Source: Crassaminicella indica (lineage in GTDB: Bacteria > Bacillota > Clostridia > Peptostreptococcales > Thermotaleaceae). Taken from it: a stretch of 64,000 bases of DNA. Position 1 is the first letter of the stretch. Each line of letters begins with the position of its first letter. The translations under genes and the position numbers were made by a program. Shown here piece by piece: positions 43,581 to 54,022 of this stretch. The DNA lies in NCBI RefSeq assembly GCF_019203185.1, contig NZ_CP078093.1, forward strand, positions 2,453,058 through 2,517,057, written 5' to 3'. The notes below the pieces were generated by a model, which saw nothing but the letters and a program-made list of their open reading frames with translations, had not been told where the DNA came from and searched no databases.

Positions 43581-43591
43581 ATTTTTCTTAT

Positions 43592-43840
43592 TTATTCATT
43601 TTCTTGCTCTTGTTTTTTATTTTGTACAAAATTAATAGCCTTTAACGGTGTAATAGTTGAAATAGCATGCTTATAAATCATATGCTGTCTTCCATCACTA
43701 TCTATTACAATAGTATAGCTGTCAAAACCCTTTACAGTTCCCTTTATTTGAAACCCATTGATCAAGTATACGGTTATAGGCATATGTTCTTTCCTTACCT
43801 GATTCAAGAATATATCTTGAAGATTTATTGCATTTTTCAT
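43592..43840 (-). CDS. hfq: RNA chaperone Hfq
   Basis: An 82-residue Sm-like hexameric protein that binds small RNAs and mRNAs. Sm1 is visible in [21 protein letters not shown] and Sm2 in [11 protein letters not shown], the Hfq YKHA signature. It lies just after miaA, the usual order. The C-terminal tail is short and charged. AGGAGGGG precedes ATG 43840. Confidence 0.96.
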   Translation of the reverse strand: MKNAINLQDIFLNQVRKEHMPITVYLINGFQIKGTVKGFDSYTIVIDSDGRQHMIYKHAISTITPLKAINFVQNKKQEQENE

Positions 43841-43879
43841 AAATACCCCTCCTAAAATGATGTCATTAGTTAAAATATT

Positions 43880-44818
43880 CTATAAAAGATTTAAATTTCC
43901 TTCTACATATTTTATAATATCCTCTTCTAATTCTTGTTTTGACTTGTAATCACAAAAATCAAACCATTTTATTTGGTCATATCTTTTAAACCATGTTATC
44001 TGCCTTTTTGCATAACGACGTGTATCTCTTTTCAAAAGGCTTATAGCTTCTTCCAAATCATATTCTCCTTTTAGATAACGAATAATCTCCTTATAACCTA
44101 ATCCTTTCATAGATATATCTTCTTCATCTAATCCAAGCTTCATTAAATCCTTTACTTCTTCAATTAGACCACATTTTATCATTAAATCTACTCTCATATT
44201 TATTCTTTCATAGAGCTCTTGACGATCTCTTATTAGCCCTATTAACACATAATTATATTCTTCATTTTCTATTAAAGCATTCTTAAAGTCTTTTATTCTT
44301 CCCCCATTTTCAATAACCTCTAATGCTCTAATCACTCTTTTTATATTATTAGGATGAATACGAGCAGCTGCCTCTTTATCCTTTTCAAAGAGCTTTTGAT
44401 GCAAATATTCATTTCCAAATTTTTGTGCCAAATCTTCTAATTTTTTTCTAAATGTCCAATCAGAAGTAGTTTGTGTAAAGTCAATATTGTATATAAGAGC
44501 ATTCACATATAATCCTGTTCCTCCAACAACAATAGGTAGCTTGTTTTTTTCAATGATCTTATCAATATATTCCTTTGCTTTTTCCTGAAAATCTGCTACA
44601 GAAAACCGTTCTCTAGGATCAATTTCATCCATTAGATAATGAGGAATTCCTGATTTTTCTTCTTCTGTTGGTTTTGCACTACCAATATTCATATATTTAT
44701 AAACCTGCATAGAGTCTGCAGAAATGATCTCACCATTTAATCTTTTTGCAACATTAATAGATATTTCTGTTTTGCCAACTGCAGTAGGTCCAACGATAAT
44801 TAAAAGAGGTTTTTTCAT
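43880..44818 (-). CDS. miaA: tRNA dimethylallyltransferase MiaA
   Basis: A 312-residue enzyme that puts the dimethylallyl group on A37 of tRNAs reading U-starting codons. Walker A GPTAVGKTE, then SADSMQVYKYMNIGSAKP, and VVGGTGLYVNALIY are typical; a C-terminal RYAKRQITWFKR stretch contacts tRNA. ATG 44818 follows GGAGGAAG. MiaB, which modifies the product further, is encoded in the same operon, as is Hfq. Confidence 0.96.
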   Translation of the reverse strand: MKKPLLIIVGPTAVGKTEISINVAKRLNGEIISADSMQVYKYMNIGSAKPTEEEKSGIPHYLMDEIDPRERFSVADFQEKAKEYIDKIIEKNKLPIVVGGTGLYVNALIYNIDFTQTTSDWTFRKKLEDLAQKFGNEYLHQKLFEKDKEAAARIHPNNIKRVIRALEVIENGGRIKDFKNALIENEEYNYVLIGLIRDRQELYERINMRVDLMIKCGLIEEVKDLMKLGLDEEDISMKGLGYKEIIRYLKGEYDLEEAISLLKRDTRRYAKRQITWFKRYDQIKWFDFCDYKSKQELEEDIIKYVEGNLNLL

Positions 44819-44828
44819 AATCTTCCTC

Positions 44829-46748
44829 CTATATTCTCTTGAATTTCTTTTCAATATCATATTTACTCATAGATATAATAACTGGTCTTCCATGAGGACA
44901 TGTATATGGATTTTCAAGCTCAGATAACTGCTTCATAAGTTCTTCAATCTCTAAAGGAGCTAATTGATCATTTGCCTTAATAGCCTGTTTACATGACATG
45001 GATATTATTTTTTCTATTTTTATATCATAACTAGATTGAATATCTTTTTTAAGATTATCAACAATCTCTATAAAAAACTTTTTTGCTTCTGGTTTACCAA
45101 AAACAACAGGTACAGATCTTATAATTAATGAATTTATCCCAAATTCTTCTATTTCAAACCCTAAACTAATAAATATGTTCTTATTTTTTTTTACCATTTC
45201 AAATTCTCCAAGGGATAACTCTATTAAAATAGGTGCTAGCAATTTTTGACTAACAGGAGACTGTGCTTGATAATTCTTTAATAATCTGTCATATATAATT
45301 CTTTCATGTGCTGCATGTTGATCAATTAAATACATAGACGCTTCATCTTGTCCTATTAGATATGTATTAAAAAGCTGTCCTAATATACGAATCCCTTGAA
45401 TCTTTTCTTTATTTTTATTGTACTTTCTTTCATCTATTAATGTATTGTTGGTTTTGAAATCTTTGTTCTTTATATCCTTGTGAAAATTTTGATTTGCAAC
45501 TTTAATATTTTCTTTTTCAGAAAAAGCTCCTGTAAGCTTTTGTTCTGTTTTATTATTTGCATGATAGCTTGATTTATCCTCACAAACTAAACTTTCATCT
45601 CTTGTATTTACAGGATTGATCCATTCATCTTCTTTTTTAATAATTTTTGTTTTATCCAATTCACTAGACTCTTTCAGTACAGGTAAATCTAATATCCTTT
45701 CTTGATAACCGTCTTCTTTTTTCTTAGGTCTTTCAAAGCTTACACTTGGAATTAGATTTTCCTTAAGAAGTCTTTTCTTTAGTGTATTTACTACAAAATC
45801 TTTAATCCTTAATTCATTATCAAATCGAATTTCTGTTTTTGTGGGATGTATATTCACATCTATACTGTTTGGAGAAACTGTTAAATAAATAAAACATATA
45901 GGAAATCTATTAACTGTAATAAGCGTTTTATAGGCTTCTTCTATAGCATCACTAAGAATTTGATTTTTTACATAACGACCATTTACAAAAAATACCTGCA
46001 ACTGCTTATTTCCTCTTGTTAAAGTTGGCTTTGAAATATATGCTTCTATATATAAGTCTTTTTGCCTATTAGATGTGTAAAACATACTCTTCGCTATTTC
46101 TTTTCCATAAATACTTGCAATATTATTCACAATACTACTTGAACCAGATGTTGTAAATACAATAGATCCATTGTTTATAAATCGAAAAGAAATATCTGGA
46201 TATGCTAAAGCATATTTACTAACTAAATCACTTATATGACTTGTTTCTGTAGCCTTTGACTTCATAAATTGAAGTCTTGCTGGTACATTATAAAATAAAT
46301 TTTTTATAACAAAAGTAGTCCCATTAGGACATCCTATATCTTTATGCTCTATAATTTGCCCTCCATGTAATTCTAAATAAGTACCTGATTCTACATCTCT
46401 TGTCTTTGATATTAATTCAACTTGAGATACAGCTGCAATACTTGCTAATGCTTCTCCTCTAAATCCTAATGATAAAATAGTATTCAAATCCTCAACATCT
46501 TTGATTTTACTAGTAGCATGTCTTTCAAATGCAATCCTTACATCTTCTTTATGAATACCTATTCCATTATCTGTAATTCTTATATAGCTTTTACCACCAT
46601 CTTTAATTTCGATAATAATCCTAGATGCCTTTGCATCTATAGCATTTTCAACTAATTCTTTTACAACAGAACTAGGTCGGTCAACCACTTCTCCTGCTGC
46701 TATCTTATTAGCTATTTCTTTTTCAAGTCTATGAATTCTTTTGAGCAT
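44829..46748 (-). CDS. mutL: DNA mismatch repair protein MutL
   Basis: A 639-residue GHKL ATPase: LVENAIDAKASRI, ITDNGIGI and LGFRGEALASIAAVS form the ATP site in the first 110 residues. The linker (about 345-450) is poorly conserved. The C-terminal domain has the endonuclease metal site DQHAAHERIIYD, in which the last Glu of the usual DQHA(X)2E(X)4E is Asp, plus CKQAIKAND and CPHGRPVI. It starts 4 bases after the mutS stop. The presence of the nuclease motif fits a bacterium without MutH. Confidence 0.96.
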   Translation of the reverse strand: MLKRIHRLEKEIANKIAAGEVVDRPSSVVKELVENAIDAKASRIIIEIKDGGKSYIRITDNGIGIHKEDVRIAFERHATSKIKDVEDLNTILSLGFRGEALASIAAVSQVELISKTRDVESGTYLELHGGQIIEHKDIGCPNGTTFVIKNLFYNVPARLQFMKSKATETSHISDLVSKYALAYPDISFRFINNGSIVFTTSGSSSIVNNIASIYGKEIAKSMFYTSNRQKDLYIEAYISKPTLTRGNKQLQVFFVNGRYVKNQILSDAIEEAYKTLITVNRFPICFIYLTVSPNSIDVNIHPTKTEIRFDNELRIKDFVVNTLKKRLLKENLIPSVSFERPKKKEDGYQERILDLPVLKESSELDKTKIIKKEDEWINPVNTRDESLVCEDKSSYHANNKTEQKLTGAFSEKENIKVANQNFHKDIKNKDFKTNNTLIDERKYNKNKEKIQGIRILGQLFNTYLIGQDEASMYLIDQHAAHERIIYDRLLKNYQAQSPVSQKLLAPILIELSLGEFEMVKKNKNIFISLGFEIEEFGINSLIIRSVPVVFGKPEAKKFFIEIVDNLKKDIQSSYDIKIEKIISMSCKQAIKANDQLAPLEIEELMKQLSELENPYTCPHGRPVIISMSKYDIEKKFKRI

Positions 46749-46752
46749 TCCA

Positions 46753-49398
46753 TTACACCCCTCTGTTTTGAGCTATTTTTACGAGTTTATATAAATAGTT
46801 CATAGCTTCCATAGGAGTTATATCTAAAATATCTATTTTTCTTAATTCTTCTACAATCATTTGATTATTATTATTAAATAAACTTATTTGATCTTCACAT
46901 ACTACAGCTATTTCTTCTTGTACAGTATCTTTTTCAACCTTATCTTTTATAGTTTTATGATTTAGGTCATTTTCTTCTAGCTGAATTAAAATCTTTTTCG
47001 CTCGATGAATAACTTCATCCCTAACTCCTGCAAGCTTTGCTACTTGAATCCCATAGCTTTGATCTGCACTACCTCTTATAATCCTTCTTAAAAAAATTAT
47101 ATCATCATTCATTTCTTTTACAGAAATACAATAATTTTTTACACCTTCTAATAGTCCTTCTAATTCTGTTAATTCATGATAATGCGTAGCAAATAAGGTT
47201 CTTGCCCCTAAAATTTCCTTTGAACTAATATGTTCAACTACAGCCCAAGCAATGCTTAACCCATCATAAGTGCTTGTACCTCTTCCTATTTCATCTAAAA
47301 TTATTAGACTATTCTTAGTTGCATTATTTAAAATGTTAGCAAGTTCACTCATTTCAACCATAAATGTACTTTGTCCTTGTGCAAGATCATCTGATGCTCC
47401 TACCCTTGTAAAAATCCTATCTACAATTCCAATAGTTGCATTATCTGCTGGAACAAAGCATCCTATTTGTGCCATTAATACAATTAAAGCAACTTGCCTC
47501 ATATAAGTAGACTTTCCAGCCATATTTGGTCCTGTAATAATTGAAAATCTATTTTCCTCCCCATCTAGATAAGTATCATTTCCTATAAACATGTCTGCAT
47601 TCATTGTTCTCTCTACAACAGGATGTCTTCCATTTTCAATAGCTATAAGTAGTTCATGATTCACTTTTGGTTTAGTATAACCAAAACGATCGCTCACTTC
47701 CGCAAAGGATACTAAAGCATCTAAAGAGGCTATAGCTGTAGCTGTATCTTGGATCTTCTTTGTATATCTTTTTATTTTTTCTCGAACATTTACAAAAATT
47801 TGATACTCTAATTCTATTATTTTATCCTCTGCCCCTAATATTTTAGCCTCTGCTTCTTTTAATTCAGGTGTAATATATCTTTCTGCATTTGCAAGTGTTT
47901 GTTTTCTAATATAATGCTCTGGTACTAAGTTTAAATTTGATTTTGTTACTTCTAAATAATAGCCAAATACCTTATTAAATCCTATTTTTAATGATTTAAT
48001 TCCTGTATTATTTTTTTCATTACTTTCTAAGTTTGCAATCCACTCTTTACTGTTTGTTACAATTTCTCTTAATTCATCTAGCTCAGAGTGATATCCTTTT
48101 TTAATAATTCCTCCCTCTTTTATTGTAACTGGAGGCTCATCCATAATAGATTTTTCTATTAATTCTTTTACCTCTTCTACTAGATCTATATTATTTAATA
48201 TTTTTTTTAGTTTAGTTCCATTAAAAGAATCTAATAGCTCTTTTATCTTAGGTAAAGCTTTAAGAGATAATTTTAATGCAATTAAATCCCTAGCATTGGC
48301 ATTTCCATAAGATACTCTTACTACCAATCTTTCAAGATCATACACATTTTTAAGTAAATCCTTTAAGTCCTCTCGGATTAACATAGCATCTTTTAATTCT
48401 TCTACAGCATCCAATCTTAATTGTATTTCATGAACATCCTTCAGAGGCTCTTCTACCCATTTTTTTAAGGTTCTTCCTCCCATAGCTGTATTTGTTTTAT
48501 CCAATGCCCAAAGTAAAGAGCCCTTCCTCTTTTTTCCTCTCATCGTTTCAGTAAGCTCTAGATTTCTCCTAGTAGACTTATCCAAAATCATAAAAGCCTC
48601 AGATGCATAATAGCTTATATGATTGATATGGAGTAAAGAGTTTTTTTGAGTTTTTTCTAGATATTCAAATAACGCCCCTATAGATGAAATAACATAATGT
48701 TTATCCTCTATTCCAAAGCCTTCTATTCCTAAAATATTAAAATGTGACTTGATTTTTTTAATAGCATAATCTTTCTCAAAAGTCCAAGTATCAAATACAT
48801 CTATATATGGAGTAGAAACCCTTGTGATTTCTGATTTTAAATTACATTTATCAAATTCTAATGTATTAATAATAATTTCTTTCGGATTAACTTTAGCAAT
48901 TTCATCTAATAAATGATCTATGTATTTATCATCTATAAATTCTGTTGTCTTTAATTCACCTGTTGATACATCTGCAAAGGATATACCTGCTCCATTCTCA
49001 TCTATATATATTGACATAATATAATTATTTTCTTTTTCATCAAGCATATGACTATCTATTACTGTCCCTGGGGTAATCACTCTGACAACTTCTCTTTTTA
49101 CAATTCCCTTCGATTGAGATGGTTCTTCTACTTGCTCACCAATAGCAACCTTATAGCCTCGTTCAATTAATCTTGCAATATAATTTTCTGCAGAATGATA
49201 AGGCACTCCACACATTGGCGCTCTTTCTTTTAATCCGCAATCTCTACCTGTTAATGTTATTTCTAACTCCTTTGAAGCTAAAATCGCATCATCAAAAAAC
49301 ATCTCATAAAAATCACCTAATCGAAAAAATAAAATACAATCTTTATATTTTTCCTTTAAATCCAAATATTGTTTCATCATTGGAGTTAATTTACTCAT
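46753..49398 (-). CDS. mutS: DNA mismatch repair protein MutS
   Basis: About 881 residues. The mismatch-binding domain starts MSKLTPMMKQYLDLK and has FRLGDFYEMFFDDA (the Phe-x-Glu wedge). The ATPase carries Walker A TGPNMAGKSTYMRQ, DLAQGQSTFMVEM and LIILDEIGRGTSTYDG. A C-terminal tail for MutL/clamp contact is present. ATG 49398 follows GGAGG; ATG 49419 precedes that site. Between miaB and mutL in the same operon. Confidence 0.97.
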   Translation of the reverse strand: MSKLTPMMKQYLDLKEKYKDCILFFRLGDFYEMFFDDAILASKELEITLTGRDCGLKERAPMCGVPYHSAENYIARLIERGYKVAIGEQVEEPSQSKGIVKREVVRVITPGTVIDSHMLDEKENNYIMSIYIDENGAGISFADVSTGELKTTEFIDDKYIDHLLDEIAKVNPKEIIINTLEFDKCNLKSEITRVSTPYIDVFDTWTFEKDYAIKKIKSHFNILGIEGFGIEDKHYVISSIGALFEYLEKTQKNSLLHINHISYYASEAFMILDKSTRRNLELTETMRGKKRKGSLLWALDKTNTAMGGRTLKKWVEEPLKDVHEIQLRLDAVEELKDAMLIREDLKDLLKNVYDLERLVVRVSYGNANARDLIALKLSLKALPKIKELLDSFNGTKLKKILNNIDLVEEVKELIEKSIMDEPPVTIKEGGIIKKGYHSELDELREIVTNSKEWIANLESNEKNNTGIKSLKIGFNKVFGYYLEVTKSNLNLVPEHYIRKQTLANAERYITPELKEAEAKILGAEDKIIELEYQIFVNVREKIKRYTKKIQDTATAIASLDALVSFAEVSDRFGYTKPKVNHELLIAIENGRHPVVERTMNADMFIGNDTYLDGEENRFSIITGPNMAGKSTYMRQVALIVLMAQIGCFVPADNATIGIVDRIFTRVGASDDLAQGQSTFMVEMSELANILNNATKNSLIILDEIGRGTSTYDGLSIAWAVVEHISSKEILGARTLFATHYHELTELEGLLEGVKNYCISVKEMNDDIIFLRRIIRGSADQSYGIQVAKLAGVRDEVIHRAKKILIQLEENDLNHKTIKDKVEKDTVQEEIAVVCEDQISLFNNNNQMIVEELRKIDILDITPMEAMNYLYKLVKIAQNRGV

Positions 49399-49443
49399 AA
49401 AATTCCTCCTATCAAACATAATATCACTATCATATCATAAACT

Positions 49444-49472
49444 ATATAAAACCAGGGTTCTCCCTGGTTTTC
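49444..49472 (-). terminator. possible terminator after miaB (minus strand)
   Basis: AAACCAGGG and CCCTGGTTT pair around a four-base loop; the minus-strand tail is TTATATAG, weak in T. It may only partly stop transcription into mutS, which has no evident promoter of its own. Confidence 0.65.
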
Positions 49473-49477
49473 ACATT

Positions 49478-50926
49478 TTAATTTTCATCAATAAATTCAC
49501 CATTTAAACTAAATGTTTTAGGCTCTGTAATCTTTACCTTTACAAGTTTTCCAATACAATCTTTAGGCCCTGTAAAATTTACAAGCTTATTAGTTCTTGT
49601 ACGTCCCATGAGCTTAGTTTTATCTGTTTTACTATATCCTTCTGCTAAAACTTCTACAACGTGATCTTTAAATTTACTATTTTTTTCAGCAACAATTGGA
49701 TTTAAAACAGCTAATAACCTTTCAAAGCGTTCATGTTTTATATGATCAGGCACTTGATCCTCAAATTTAGCAGCAGGCGTTCCTTCTCGAATAGAATAAA
49801 TAAAAGTAAAAGCAGAATCATATTCAACTTTCTTTATTAAATCTAATGTTTCTTCAAAGTCTTCTTCAGTTTCTCCTGGAAATCCAACAATGATATCTGT
49901 TGTGATCGTTATATTAGGAATCTCTTTTTTCAAAGCATTAACTAATTCAAGATACTTTTCCTTTGTATAGTGTCTATTCATCTTTTTTAATACATTTGTA
50001 CTTCCTGCTTGTACAGGTAAATGTATATGCTCACATACCTTTTCACAATCTCTCATAGCTTCTATTAATCTAAAAGATAAATCTTTAGGATGAGATGTCA
50101 TAAACCTTATTCTTTCTAACCCATCTATTTCATTTATTCGATATAAAAGACCTGCAAAATCGATATCTTCATCTAAGGTTTTTCCATAGGAGTTTACATT
50201 TTGTCCTAAAAGTGTAACTTCCCTTGTACCATCAGCTACCAATTTTTTAATTTCATTTAAAATATCTTCAGGCTTTCTGCTTCTTTCTCTCCCCCTAGTA
50301 TAAGGGACAATGCAGTAAGTACAAAAGTTATTACATCCATACATAATATTTACAAATGCTTTTAATTTATGTTTTCTTATAGCTGGAAGTCCTTCCACAA
50401 TTCTTCCTTCCTCATCCCATACATCTACAACCATATTTTCTGACTGAATACCTTCTGACAGTAATTGAGGAAATTTATATAAATTATGAGTACCAAATAC
50501 TATATCTACATGTTTATATTTCCTTTTAATTTCTTTGACTACGTGAGGTTGCTGCATCATACAACCACAAACAGCTATGATCATATCTTTTTTTTCTTTT
50601 TTCATATTTTTTAATTGTCCTAAATTTCCATAAACCTTTAGTTCAGCATTTTCACGAACACAGCAAGTATTATAAATTACTAAATCAGCTTCATTTATAT
50701 CACTAGTCTCAATGTATCCCATATGATCAAGCATTCCTAATAATGTTTCAGAATCGTGCTCGTTCATCTGACAACCGTATGTTACTAAATATACACATTT
50801 TTTATTTCCTGTCATTTGATAATATTCTATGTTTTGCTCTGCTATTTTTTCTATGTATTTTTCCTGCTCTTTCAATTCTTCTGGAGCAACGTTTATATTT
50901 CTTCTTGTTTCTTTGTCATTTTTCAA
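49478..50926 (-). CDS. miaB: tRNA-2-methylthio-N6-dimethylallyladenosine synthase MiaB
   Basis: About 482 residues. The N-terminal domain binds an auxiliary cluster through three Cys ([26 protein letters not shown]). The radical SAM motif is [18 protein letters not shown], followed by [12 protein letters not shown] and a C-terminal TRAM domain. It methylthiolates the MiaA product at A37. TTG 50926 follows GAGGAGG; the frame's upstream ATG 50944 overlaps it. First gene of a miaB-mutS-mutL-miaA-hfq run. Confidence 0.96.
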   Translation of the reverse strand: MKNDKETRRNINVAPEELKEQEKYIEKIAEQNIEYYQMTGNKKCVYLVTYGCQMNEHDSETLLGMLDHMGYIETSDINEADLVIYNTCCVRENAELKVYGNLGQLKNMKKEKKDMIIAVCGCMMQQPHVVKEIKRKYKHVDIVFGTHNLYKFPQLLSEGIQSENMVVDVWDEEGRIVEGLPAIRKHKLKAFVNIMYGCNNFCTYCIVPYTRGRERSRKPEDILNEIKKLVADGTREVTLLGQNVNSYGKTLDEDIDFAGLLYRINEIDGLERIRFMTSHPKDLSFRLIEAMRDCEKVCEHIHLPVQAGSTNVLKKMNRHYTKEKYLELVNALKKEIPNITITTDIIVGFPGETEEDFEETLDLIKKVEYDSAFTFIYSIREGTPAAKFEDQVPDHIKHERFERLLAVLNPIVAEKNSKFKDHVVEVLAEGYSKTDKTKLMGRTRTNKLVNFTGPKDCIGKLVKVKITEPKTFSLNGEFIDEN

Positions 50927-50998
50927 ACTAAAAAACCTCCTCAAATATGTATATTGCTACATATATTATTAACATATTTACAAGTATTATTTCAATAC

Positions 50999-51027
50999 AT
51001 TATACCATAAAAGTTTATTCTTTGAAA
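50999..51027 (-). promoter_or_regulatory. extended -10 promoter of the miaB-mutS-mutL-miaA-hfq run
   Basis: On the minus strand TATAAT (51004-50999) is preceded by TGG, an extended -10, with a weak -35 TTTCAA 17 bases upstream. It lies about 70 bases before the miaB start. Confidence 0.6.
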
Positions 51028-51052
51028 AAGATATCTACTGATTTGTTATCTA

Positions 51053-51101
51053 TCGAAACTAAAAGAAGATGATTTCTATTTAATGCAGAAATCATCTTCT
51101 T
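51053..51101 (-). terminator. terminator after ald (minus strand)
   Basis: AAGAAGATGATTTCT and AGAAATCATCTTCTT form a 15-bp perfect stem around a 9-base loop, with a T-rich tail. Confidence 0.85.
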
Positions 51102-51140
51102 AATTTAGTTCAACCTTTTTAAATATTCTGAAAAAGCATA

Positions 51141-52259
51141 TTATTTTATAATTTCTTCAAGCGGAATATATGGAAGATTATGTGCTTTTGCTACTGCTTC
51201 AAAAGTAATTTTTCCATCAATTACATTAACACCTTTAGCTAATGCTTTATCTTCCTTAATAGCTGCTAAATAACCTTTATTAGCTATATCTAATCCATAT
51301 TTTAAAGTAGCATTTGTTAATGCCAATGTAGAGGTTCTTGCTACTGCACCTGGCATATTTGCAACAGCATAGTGAAGAACACCAAATTTTTCATATGTTG
51401 GATTGTCATGTGTTGAAATTCTATCAATTGTTTCAATAGAACCACCCTGATCAATAGCAACGTCAACGATCACAGACCCTGGTTCCATTGTTTTAACCAT
51501 ATCTTCAGTTACCAAACGAGGAGCTTTTGCACCAGGAATTAATACCGCACCAATTATTAAATCTGCTTTTCTAACAGCTTGTGCAATATTGTAGCTATTT
51601 GACATAACAGTTTTTACTTTTCCACCAAAAATATCATCTAAATAGATAAGCCTTTGCATATTAACATCTAGAATAGTTACATTTGCACCAAGACCAACAG
51701 CCATTTTAGCTGCATTTGTACCAACAATACCTCCACCTATTATTACAACTTCAGCTGGAGCAACACTAGGTACACCACCAAGTAATACACCTTTTCCTCC
51801 TTCATGCTTTTCTAAGAATTGAGCTCCAATTTGTGTTGCCATTCTTCCTGCAATCATACTCATTGGAGTAAGTAGTGGTAAAGAGCCATCTTCAAGTTGT
51901 ACTGTTTCATAAGCAATACCAACTACTTTCTTTTCTATCAATGCTTTAGTCAATTCTGGTTCAGGAGCTAAATGTAAATATGTATATAATATTTGTCCTT
52001 CTTTAAAGTAATCGTATTCTTCTTTTAGAGGTTCCTTAACTTTGATAATCATATCAGCTTGATCAAATACTTCCTTAGGGGTAGGAATTATTTTTGCACC
52101 TGCATTTTCATAGGCTTCATTGCTAAAACCACTACCCACACCAGCATTGTTTTCAATGATAACTTTGTGTCCTGCTTTTACAAAAGCTTCTACGCCAGCA
52201 GGTGTTATAGCCACTCTGTTCTCATTGTTTTTAATTTCCTTTGGAATTCCTACTATCAT
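51141..52259 (-). CDS. ald: alanine dehydrogenase
   Basis: A 372-residue NAD-dependent enzyme interconverting alanine and pyruvate plus ammonia. It begins [20 protein letters not shown], has [16 protein letters not shown] (with the catalytic His), and the NAD-binding [35 protein letters not shown] and [17 protein letters not shown] are family marks. ATG 52259 follows GAGGTGA. In sporeformers it often serves alanine catabolism and germination-related metabolism. Confidence 0.96.
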   Translation of the reverse strand: MIVGIPKEIKNNENRVAITPAGVEAFVKAGHKVIIENNAGVGSGFSNEAYENAGAKIIPTPKEVFDQADMIIKVKEPLKEEYDYFKEGQILYTYLHLAPEPELTKALIEKKVVGIAYETVQLEDGSLPLLTPMSMIAGRMATQIGAQFLEKHEGGKGVLLGGVPSVAPAEVVIIGGGIVGTNAAKMAVGLGANVTILDVNMQRLIYLDDIFGGKVKTVMSNSYNIAQAVRKADLIIGAVLIPGAKAPRLVTEDMVKTMEPGSVIVDVAIDQGGSIETIDRISTHDNPTYEKFGVLHYAVANMPGAVARTSTLALTNATLKYGLDIANKGYLAAIKEDKALAKGVNVIDGKITFEAVAKAHNLPYIPLEEIIK

Positions 52260-52297
52260 GTCAATCACCTCATCTTAAAATTTTTTGTTTATAGCTA

Positions 52298-52312
52298 CAC
52301 TAATAATTAGTG
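52298..52312 (-). promoter_or_regulatory. palindromic operator candidate downstream of the ald promoter
   Basis: CACTAAT, one central base and ATTAGTG form a perfect 7-bp inverted repeat, placed about 15-29 bases after the TATAAT at 52332-52327 (extended by TGG) on the minus strand. This is a typical repressor site in the initially transcribed region. Confidence 0.45.
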
Positions 52313-52326
52313 CTTGTCTTAAATGT

Positions 52327-52332
52327 ATTATA
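52327..52332 (-). promoter_or_regulatory. extended -10 element of ald
   Basis: Minus strand TGG-TATAAT about 70 bases upstream of ATG 52259. No good -35 is seen. Confidence 0.5.
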
Positions 52333-52459
52333 CCATATTTAGGAAAAATATTGCAGTTATTTTTTGAATGATTTTAATTTTTTAACAATACATAAAAATA
52401 GAATATTTGCGTTCAATTTTCAGAATTTTGTGCACTGATCAATTATTTTTTTGACTAAT

Positions 52460-53062
52460 TTATTTTGAAAATAATTTTTTCCAAAACGGAACTTTCTTTT
52501 GATTCAAGTGACGCATTTTTTCCTTTAACTGAGCTAATTCATAGCTTTTTTCCTTTACCTTCATCTTCAATCTAGCATTTTCACATATCAAAACATCCTT
52601 TTCTTTTCGTATTGAATCCATATGTTCTGATTCATCTCTTCCTTTTAACATAGCATCTAAATAGTCTATAATCTCATCCTTCGTTTCTTCGAGCTTAGAA
52701 CTAATATTATTATGAATTGATTCATTTATACGAGTACATAGCATTTGTACCATCTCCGAAGAATAATCTTCTATAATACTCAGCTCCTCTGAACTAGTAG
52801 CAGCTACTTCATTTGAACCAGATACAACTAATTCTGGCGATTCAAGAACAAGCTTTATCTGTTTATTAGTTAAACCTTTTTGTTGAAGTTCTTTTATATA
52901 AATGAATTGTTCAATTTCCTTATAAGTATAATATCTCCGATTAGAATCTATTCTTGGTATATCTAGATTAAAATCATTTTCGTAATATCTTAACACATGA
53001 GGTTCGTATCCTGTTATTTTACTGACTTCAGAAATAGAATATCTTTTATCTTTATCTACCAC
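52460..53062 (-). CDS. MerR-type HTH protein with C-terminal coiled coil
   Basis: About 200 residues. A MerR-like winged helix (about 5-70: YSISEVSKITGYEPHVLRYYEN, NRRYYTYKEIEQFIYIKEL) is followed by a linker and a long coiled coil (about 125-185, KEKDVLICENARLKMKVKEKS). The end VPFWKKLFSK is basic and aromatic and could touch the membrane. HTH plus coiled coil resembles RacA of Bacillus, which links DNA to the pole, but ordinary transcription control is equally possible. GTG 53062 follows GGGAGGG. Confidence 0.75.
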   Translation of the reverse strand: MVDKDKRYSISEVSKITGYEPHVLRYYENDFNLDIPRIDSNRRYYTYKEIEQFIYIKELQQKGLTNKQIKLVLESPELVVSGSNEVAATSSEELSIIEDYSSEMVQMLCTRINESIHNNISSKLEETKDEIIDYLDAMLKGRDESEHMDSIRKEKDVLICENARLKMKVKEKSYELAQLKEKMRHLNQKKVPFWKKLFSK

Positions 53063-53177
53063 GTACATCCCTCCCATCTATTTTTACTATTCTTGATTAA
53101 TAATTTAAATCCTCTCTCATACGTATGTATTTCAATAGCAAATTCAGTCAGTATTATACATGCTTTATTATATACAA

Positions 53178-53216
53178 AGTAAAAAATGCTATATATTTGT
53201 AAGAATATATAGCATT
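53178..53216 (-). terminator. terminator after cheR (minus strand)
   Basis: AATGCTATATATT and AATATATAGCATT pair perfectly around a short loop and are followed by T6 on the minus strand. It lies 16 bases after the cheR stop. Confidence 0.85.
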
Positions 53217-53231
53217 CTGTTGAAATTTAAG

Positions 53232-54005
53232 CTATTTAATTTTTTTATAAAAAAAAGTTCTATACGAATCTAAATTGTATCTAGTAGGTAAAATAATCTG
53301 TTCCGTACTTCCAACAAATAGTATTCCATCGTCATTTAATGCATCATGAAATTTTTTATACATAATTTCTTTAGATTCTTCTGTAAAATAAATCATCACA
53401 TTTCTACATACAATCAAATCGCATTTATCAGGATATGGATCTTTTAATAGATTATGTTGCTTAAATTGTACGCACTTTTTAATTTCTTCACTAATTTTAT
53501 AAGATTCTCCAATCTTTTCAAAATATTTGTTTGCCAAATGCTTTGGTACATTTTCAATACTCTTTTTAGAATATATACCATTCTTAGCTTTATTGATTAC
53601 TTCTTTATCAATATCTGTAGCTAATATTTTTATAGAACTTAAGGGTACTAGTTCACTTAATGCCATTACAAGTGAATATGGCTCATCACCAGTAGAACAT
53701 GCAGCACTCCAAATCTTTAGAGTTTTTTTATTCTTCAAAAGGGTAGGAAATATTTCCTTTTGCAAAATTGTCCATTGACTTGGATTCCTAAAAAATTCTG
53801 ATACATTTATTGTAAGATAATTAATGAATTCCTCAAAAAGCTTTTTATCCTTAGTAATAGCATCATAATAATCTTCATAGTTTGTAAAATTGTTTCTTTT
53901 AATTAAAGAGTCAATCCTTCTTTTCATTTGTCTTTCTTTATAATAAGATAAATTAATTCCCGTTTTTTTATATATTTTTTCTTTAAACTTTTCATAATTC
54001 CTCAT
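53232..54005 (-). CDS. cheR: CheR-type protein-glutamate O-methyltransferase
   Basis: A 257-residue SAM-dependent enzyme that methylates chemoreceptor glutamates. The N-terminal helical domain (YYKERQMKRRIDSLIKR) is followed by the methyltransferase domain with IWSAACSTGDEPYSLVMAL (SAM site) and DLIVCRNVMIYF. No other chemotaxis gene is near. A perfect 0A-box core lies in its promoter region, so it could be tied to the sporulation decision; this is speculative. Confidence 0.9.
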   Translation of the reverse strand: MRNYEKFKEKIYKKTGINLSYYKERQMKRRIDSLIKRNNFTNYEDYYDAITKDKKLFEEFINYLTINVSEFFRNPSQWTILQKEIFPTLLKNKKTLKIWSAACSTGDEPYSLVMALSELVPLSSIKILATDIDKEVINKAKNGIYSKKSIENVPKHLANKYFEKIGESYKISEEIKKCVQFKQHNLLKDPYPDKCDLIVCRNVMIYFTEESKEIMYKKFHDALNDDGILFVGSTEQIILPTRYNLDSYRTFFYKKIK

Positions 54006-54022
54006 TTTTCGTCCCCTTTATT

